Shown here piece after piece: positions 59,841 to 64,000 of a stretch of 64,000 bases of DNA. Source of the DNA: Spongilla lacustris. Its lineage: Eukaryota > Porifera > Demospongiae > Spongillida > Spongillidae. The notes under the pieces were generated by a model. That model saw only the letters and a program-made list of their open reading frames with translations. It made no database searches and was not told the DNA's origin. Location: positions 17,488,993 through 17,552,992 of the forward strand of contig OX442416.1 of assembly GCA_949361645.1 (NCBI GenBank). The letters run 5' to 3'. The translations under genes and the position numbers were made by a program. Position 1 is the first letter of the stretch, and every line of letters starts with the position of its first letter.

Positions 59841-59880
59841 AATATTAATTCCTTCCTATCCGTGTATGTGCGCCGATAGG

Positions 59881-59887
59881 TATAAAA
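59881..59887 (+). promoter_or_regulatory. TATA box of the galectin gene
   Basis: TATAAAA lies 75 bp before the galectin ATG and about 45 bp beyond the end of the Ginger-type relic. Confidence 0.55.
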
Positions 59888-59961
59888 TACGACGACCTTG
59901 CGGAACTGGTCACTGCAGTAATAATATTCATTTCTCTTCGCTGATTCGCTGCTGGTCAAAC

Positions 59962-60279
59962 ATGGCATCATTCATCGAAGTGCAAAACATCGTAGTTGGT
60001 TCGGTCGTTCGGTTCGAGGCAGACTCGCATCCTCCTACCACGAACTTCGTTGACTCTGCCGGAAACATACTGCTGCACGTGAATATCAGATACAGTGAAC
60101 AAACCTTGGTGCTCAACTCTAAGCTGAACGACGCTTGGGGTACGGAGGAGAGGCCCTCGGGATTTCCGTTCGATGCTGCCAAAGTGGAGGTTGTGGTGAG
60201 GGTGGAAAAAGATGGGTACAGGATCATTGCAAATTCAGGAATATTCAGCTATTTTTACAGGCACCGCAAAGCAGTGTAA
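59962..60279 (+). CDS. single-CRD galectin, short C-terminus
   Basis: 105 residues from MASFIEVQNIVVGSV, start chosen because the galectin fold begins there and a TATA box lies 75 bp upstream (the open frame extends further but is not galectin-like). Signature residues for beta-galactoside binding are all present: His, Asn and Arg in LLHVNIRY, Asn in LVLNSK, Trp in DAWG, and Glu/Arg in TEER, followed by FPF. The C-terminal part YRIIANSGIFSYFYRHR matches the F.V...G..F.F.HR strand region. About 20 residues that normally follow are missing, so the last strands are absent or in an unseen exon (a weak gtgtaac donor follows). There is no signal peptide, as usual for galectins. ATTAAA near 60409 could be the poly(A) signal. 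Confidence 0.8.
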   Translation: MASFIEVQNIVVGSVVRFEADSHPPTTNFVDSAGNILLHVNIRYSEQTLVLNSKLNDAWGTEERPSGFPFDAAKVEVVVRVEKDGYRIIANSGIFSYFYRHRKAV

Positions 60280-60474
60280 CAATGTAGCAGTGTATATGTT
60301 TCGCCTGCGCACGAAATGCCCACGTAATTATATTGAAAATGAACAGCTGTGTTAGTTGCTTGGCTATGTAGACCTGCCATGTTGTAAGTGTATTGTTGAG
60401 AAGTTACTATTAAAGTTGCCCGTTGATCCACGTAACAAATTGATGTGCAGGGGTATATAGGATAGTTGTTTGAT

Positions 60475-60621
60475 ATGGCTGAGAAAGTGAACATTCCGCT
60501 TCGGAAATCTGAGTTTCAATCGACATGGACTCGTTTTGAATTGGTCGCGGCTGCCAAGGAGTGGAATGCGGAGAAGCAAGCACTTATTCTACCGACGCTG
60601 TTACGGGGAAAGATGATATAG
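60475..60621 (+). pseudogene. retroelement Gag fragment
   Basis: A 48-residue ATG-led frame. FQSTWTRFELVAAAKEW followed by KQALILPTLLRGK resembles the N-terminal Gag region of Gypsy-type elements (W..RFE..A.A..W...K....LPTLL.G). It ends at a stop with no further retroelement sequence. Confidence 0.5.
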
Positions 60622-60901
60622 AGTGCTTAACAATTGATGAGGATAACTATATCTTAAGAGCCTTTGGATTTTTATTTTATTTTTAGTTTCCTGGTGGATT
60701 ATCATGATGCAGACCATCATCCCTCACTCTCAACGTTATTTGGAGTACAGATTTGACACACGTATTTAATATATATATGTTACGCGCAAAGCGTGGATTT
60801 GCGCAAACCCGGGATTGTCCTGCGCAAACCCTGGATCCATGGTTTGTTTGCGCAATCCCGAGATTGCCCTTATATATTTTTAACCCAATCAACTCGCGTA
60901 T

Positions 60902-60964
60902 TAGTCTGGAGACCAGACTGATGGCTGTATTGATAGTACTGCCATCAGTCTGGTCCCCAGACTA
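60902..60964. mobile_element. 63-bp TAGTCT-family mini-MITE with 9-bp target duplication
   Basis: TAGTCTGGAGACCAGACTG ... CAGTCTGGTCCCCAGACTA forms a 24-bp stem with one mismatch. Perfect 9-bp direct repeats ctcgcgtat flank it (60893-60901, 60965-60973). Confidence 0.85.
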
Positions 60965-60973
60965 CTCGCGTAT

Positions 60974-61344
60974 CTCGTAATGTTCAACTGAACGAAGGCG
61001 CCAGAGCCTGGCAGAGCCGTTGAGCGTATACACAGATACGTTGAGATAACCTGTCGGTCTGTCCAGTCTGGTCTCCAACCTATTTGGGCTTTTCAAGACG
61101 GTAAGTTAATTGTGTGGTAGGCATTAATAAGAGCGGATCGATTGATCAGATACCCTCAATAGAACACTTGTGATGGTTGTAAAAGGCTTAGTGGCTTCGC
61201 TTGAATCCAATTGAATTAAGTTTTTGCCGTTCGGTCACGGAAGGGACCTGGCTGCATTTAAGGGTACTGTACGGTGGCCCGGTAGGTCGCGCACTAAGAC
61301 AGTTGCGCCACGCACTATTTGAAGTTTGCACCGCGCACTAGTTG
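60974..61344. other. intergenic, no gene seen
   Basis: No coding or RNA feature recognised. agtctggtctcca at 61064 is a further partial match to the mini-MITE tip. Confidence 0.45.
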
Positions 61345-61840
61345 AGGTATATATAAATTTTGGGGGGCGTTTTGTGTATCTTTCTTTCTCTAAACAGGCG
61401 ATCAATGAAGTGGATTCCTAATACAGTTGGTAGCTCTAACAACCACCATGCATTCAATTGCGGGTATATTCGACGATTCCGTACAATGCCTATGGCGATT
61501 GCACACACGAGCCAGCTCTAAGCTTGCTTTACAATCCTTGGAATCATTCTTCATCCTTCCAGCCGTTATTTTGTTACGATTCGTTTGTGTATTCACTGCT
61601 ACTGAGTAATTGGTATTCTAATCGAAGCACATTTCGAATCAGGTGGGAAACTCGCCAGTAAGACTGAAGCGCTACATGTAGCGGTCGTATTATCGAGTTT
61701 TACCACAAGATCTGATTGTCCCGCGGGTGGTCTTATTGTAGTGAGCCGCTACCGTATCCCGGACGACAGTGACCTTCAATCAATATTTCACACCGATAAA
61801 TTAGGCATATTCATCGTGAAGTTGGGAGAGCTGTTAGTGA
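61345..61840 (+). repeat. duplicated ~480-bp segment, copy B
   Basis: Direct copy of 54910-55390. Here an ATG-led 53-residue frame (61448-61609, MHSIAGIFDDSVQCLW) is open, but in copy A the same start (MHSIAGKFDD) runs into a different frame. Coding is therefore doubtful. Confidence 0.7.
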
Positions 61841-61967
61841 TCTGGTGTACATAGAGCAACCATAACGCTTTCATCAGTAAAATTCATTTGGTTAAGGCCG
61901 GTCTTGCGCGCCATGCGAGCTGGAGAGTTACGGCAGTAACTCTCATATAGGATTTGTGCCGTATCAT

Positions 61968-62012
61968 GTATATATATATTATTATTATATATAATATTAT
62001 TATTATATATTA
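61968..62012. repeat. AT-rich palindrome
   Basis: tatatatattattattatat ... atattattattatatatta, nearly all A and T, able to form a hairpin. Confidence 0.6.
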
Positions 62013-62099
62013 TTTCTTCGTGCGCATGTATGTATCGAGTTGTTTGTCCTGTCGGCTGGTGGCTGTCAAGTACATGTATCACGTGCATGCAACACCTAG

Positions 62100-62680
62100 C
62101 TCGCGGGGTTTGAGGTTAATTACTATACAATGCAGGCTACACGTTTAGTCGTTATGTCTCAATTTCGCACTTCATACTTTGATGTGATCATAGATAGTTT
62201 AGAGAAGGAATCGTGAATTATCCCCTACACTGCATGACTCCATGATCTCATCTGCTGTGCGTTCGCGTTTAGACTTTTATAAATCTATACGTACTTGTCT
62301 GCTGAGGCAACGACTATATAAACCTCGCAAAATCCTGAAAATAGCTCTTCAAAATGCATTAGTTGATGACGGCTTTAAGATACAGACTAGACTCCATTGC
62401 GATAAGCGCGCGGCTCTGAAATTTTACATTGGCTTTCATTGCCTAAAAGTGAGAAGGTCCTCTGCGAGTTTGCAGAGAAGTTGATATCTGACGTGGAGAA
62501 ATGTTTTGATCCACCTAAGGATTAAAGTAACGAAACGCGCGCGGTAGTATGCTACTTACTGCAAAGGCGCGAAGCTATCTGGCCGCGGGGCTCATATCAA
62601 TCAGCCTGTTCAGTTGCAGCAGTTTCCTGCTCGGATAGTAAACATGCATACACGAGTGTATCTAGTTATGTAAGGTGGTG
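62100..62680. other. intergenic with an unassigned open frame
   Basis: An ATG-led 80-codon frame (62242-62484, MISSAVRSRLDFYKSIRTCL) is basic, without motifs I recognise. I cannot support it as a gene. Confidence 0.3.
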
Positions 62681-62896
62681 TTACACTAGTCTGGCCACAC
62701 CCTTGCGTATATGCAAGCCAGACTATAGCGTCACGCACGGTGCGATGAAGATAAAACTAAACTACATGTAACGACAAAGCGTGGCTACCATATACATTAC
62801 ATGTCACATACATGTACGTGATGAAATCAGTAGTGCCACGATCTGAACACTTCTATGATTTAACCGCTAGAAATGCGTGATTAGCACGATCACGGA

Positions 62897-63003
62897 TAGT
62901 CTTGTACCCAGACCCATCACGTCACAGCAGCGGATGGATTACAACACCGCTACGTTCGTGTTGTAATCCCCGCTGTGACGTGATGGGTCTGGGTACGAGA
63001 CTA
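62897..63003. mobile_element. 107-bp TAGTCT-family MITE with 9-bp target duplication
   Basis: TAGTCTTGTACCCAGACCC ... GGGTCTGGGTACGAGACTA, a nearly perfect hairpin with a ~10-nt loop (cgctacgttc). The 9-bp gatcacgga flanks it on both sides (62888-62896, 63004-63012). Confidence 0.9.
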
Positions 63004-63239
63004 GATCACGGAGTGCGCGCGTGGTCTTAATGGATAGCGTCTCCAAATAGCTCCAATCCCTCTCTAAACTATGTACGATGTGATGGATTTTCAAGCGGCT
63101 AAATCGAGGCAGATGACTTCAGAGCGTGGTACTGTACTACTGAGTGTTCCGGACATTGCTCATTTCCTATTATGTGACATGTGTGAATGTTCAAACCCCA
63201 AAAGGCTCAGGGAAAGTATGCTTAGTCCAATGTGTTAAT

Positions 63240-63762
63240 CAAATGTTGGATAGCTACTCTAGACTAGACTATGCAATTGAACCCTTGTGGTAACCTGCCA
63301 CCTTCTTTAATTTCTCACCATGACAGGTGATGAATTTAATTCCCTTACTTGCACAACATGTATGAGCAACAAGGAGCTTATGGCATTCCATGAAATTACA
63401 TGTTCGACTAGTCCCTTGGAGGGTCCCAGGGAATTTCCATCTCCATTGATTATATTTTACTAGCGGCTGTATTTCAGAGTTACCCTAGTAAGGTGGTAAA
63501 AAGCTAGTGGGTACTGAAGAAGAAGTATTTGGCTTTGAGGAAGTAATTTTGTGTGGTTGCTGTGAGGATGAGGTGGGAGACTATACTGATATATATGCAT
63601 TGACAATGTAGCCATGCAGCTATGTTCCAAAAATTTGCTACATGTACATGTAAGGGTAAACATGTCATGGCTTTGTGGTTGATAGGAATTACTATTTTTT
63701 AAATTTAAAATGGAACTTTTCTTCAAAGGCCTAAGACCACCTCAATGTATGTGTGTGTGTGA

Positions 63763-63793
<31 letters not shown>

Positions 63794-64000
63794 GAGAACT
63801 CGTACAGGCATTCCAATAACCAACACCATATGTCCCAAAATGTAAATGCCAAACCACGTCTCTTACATCTTGCTATATTCCTAGCACTATAAGACAACTG
63901 CACAAAGTCTGCAAATTCTGCTCATGACCAGATGAGTTTTCGAAGTGTTGTTATTAAGCAGGATCGTATGCATGCATCCACTGTAAGAGGATGTGTTACA
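63240..64000. repeat. third, rearranged copy of the 55-57 kb repeat
   Basis: 63240-63610 is colinear with 55910-56220 (taacctgccaccttcttt, atgagcaacaaggagcttatgg). 63620-63740 is the reverse complement of about 56636-56755 (ttcttcaaaggcctaagacc). 63790-64000 is again colinear with about 56400-56600 (agatgagtttt, gaagtgttgttatta). It continues past the window edge. Confidence 0.75.

Noticed and set aside
59866..59961. Upstream start adding 32 residues to the galectin
   Set aside because: The added residues are not galectin-like and overlap the TATA box and probable 5' leader.
62687..62725. 39-bp TAGTCT...AGACTA hairpin as a full member of the 9-bp TSD MITE family
   Set aside because: Flanking 9-mers (gtgttacac and tagcgtcac) do not match, so only the tip resemblance is kept.

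Overview
The window looks like demosponge (Porifera) nuclear DNA. The clues are a Cys-rich multi-pass membrane protein of a type I associate with sponge gene models, two rhodopsin-sized orphan 7TM receptors, a small single-CRD galectin, short introns with GT..AG borders, many acatgtacatgt runs, and no bacterial operon structure. Host genes are sparse and mostly broken. Most of the 64 kb is transposable elements, foldback repeats and minisatellites. No tRNA, rRNA or CRISPR was recognised.

Layout. 1-2057: 5'-partial membrane-protein gene with two frame breaks. 2480-2800: decayed small MITE, a hairpin and a repeat that triplicates a splice donor. 2780-4552 (minus): three exons of a separase (peptidase C50) fragment that keep the catalytic His and Cys but lack flanking exons. 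4651-14471 and 14488-24408: two ~10-kb copies of one large element, head to head with a 16-bp spacer. Each has ~2-kb terminal inverted repeats, subterminal tandem arrays and one DD41D Tc1/mariner-type transposase gene. The two transposase genes carry different single lesions. 25752-35068: a second giant palindrome (~4-kb arms), non-coding, built of divergent repeat units with poly-dC/dG tracts. 35581-36196: a processed retrocopy with poly(A) tail. 36312-36660: foldbacks.

37463-41860: a 7TM receptor pseudogene split by a truncated Ty3/Gypsy element, which is itself split by a 991-bp hAT-type MITE with a perfect 8-bp target duplication. 42949-43193: foldback MITE. 43603-44490 (minus): an intact single-exon 7TM receptor. 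47021-51461: a 4.4-kb hAT element with a perfect 8-bp target duplication and a decayed transposase C-terminus. 51775-51901 (minus): an orphan first exon. About 52040-54860: remnant of a Ginger-type (integrase-encoding, TIR-bounded) DNA transposon whose gene appears to run through an octapeptide minisatellite into an unrecognised domain. 54910-57880: duplicated DNA. 58041-58973: a 933-bp MITE with TA target duplication. 59380-59840: second Ginger-type end, directly upstream of a TATA-driven galectin gene (59962-60279). 60475-61840: Gag scrap, mini-hairpin and a diverged duplicate. 62897-63003: 107-bp MITE. 63240-64000: rearranged third copy of the 55-57 kb repeat.

How it fits together. No pathway is encoded here. 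The likely functional host genes are the 7TM receptor at 43.6-44.5 kb and perhaps the galectin. The story is nested insertion: large foldback DNA transposons next to a separase fragment, Gypsy in a receptor gene with hAT inside Gypsy, and at least three copies of a tiny palindromic MITE family (TAGTCT...AGACTA, 9-bp target duplications). All calls come from reading the sequence; no database search was possible.
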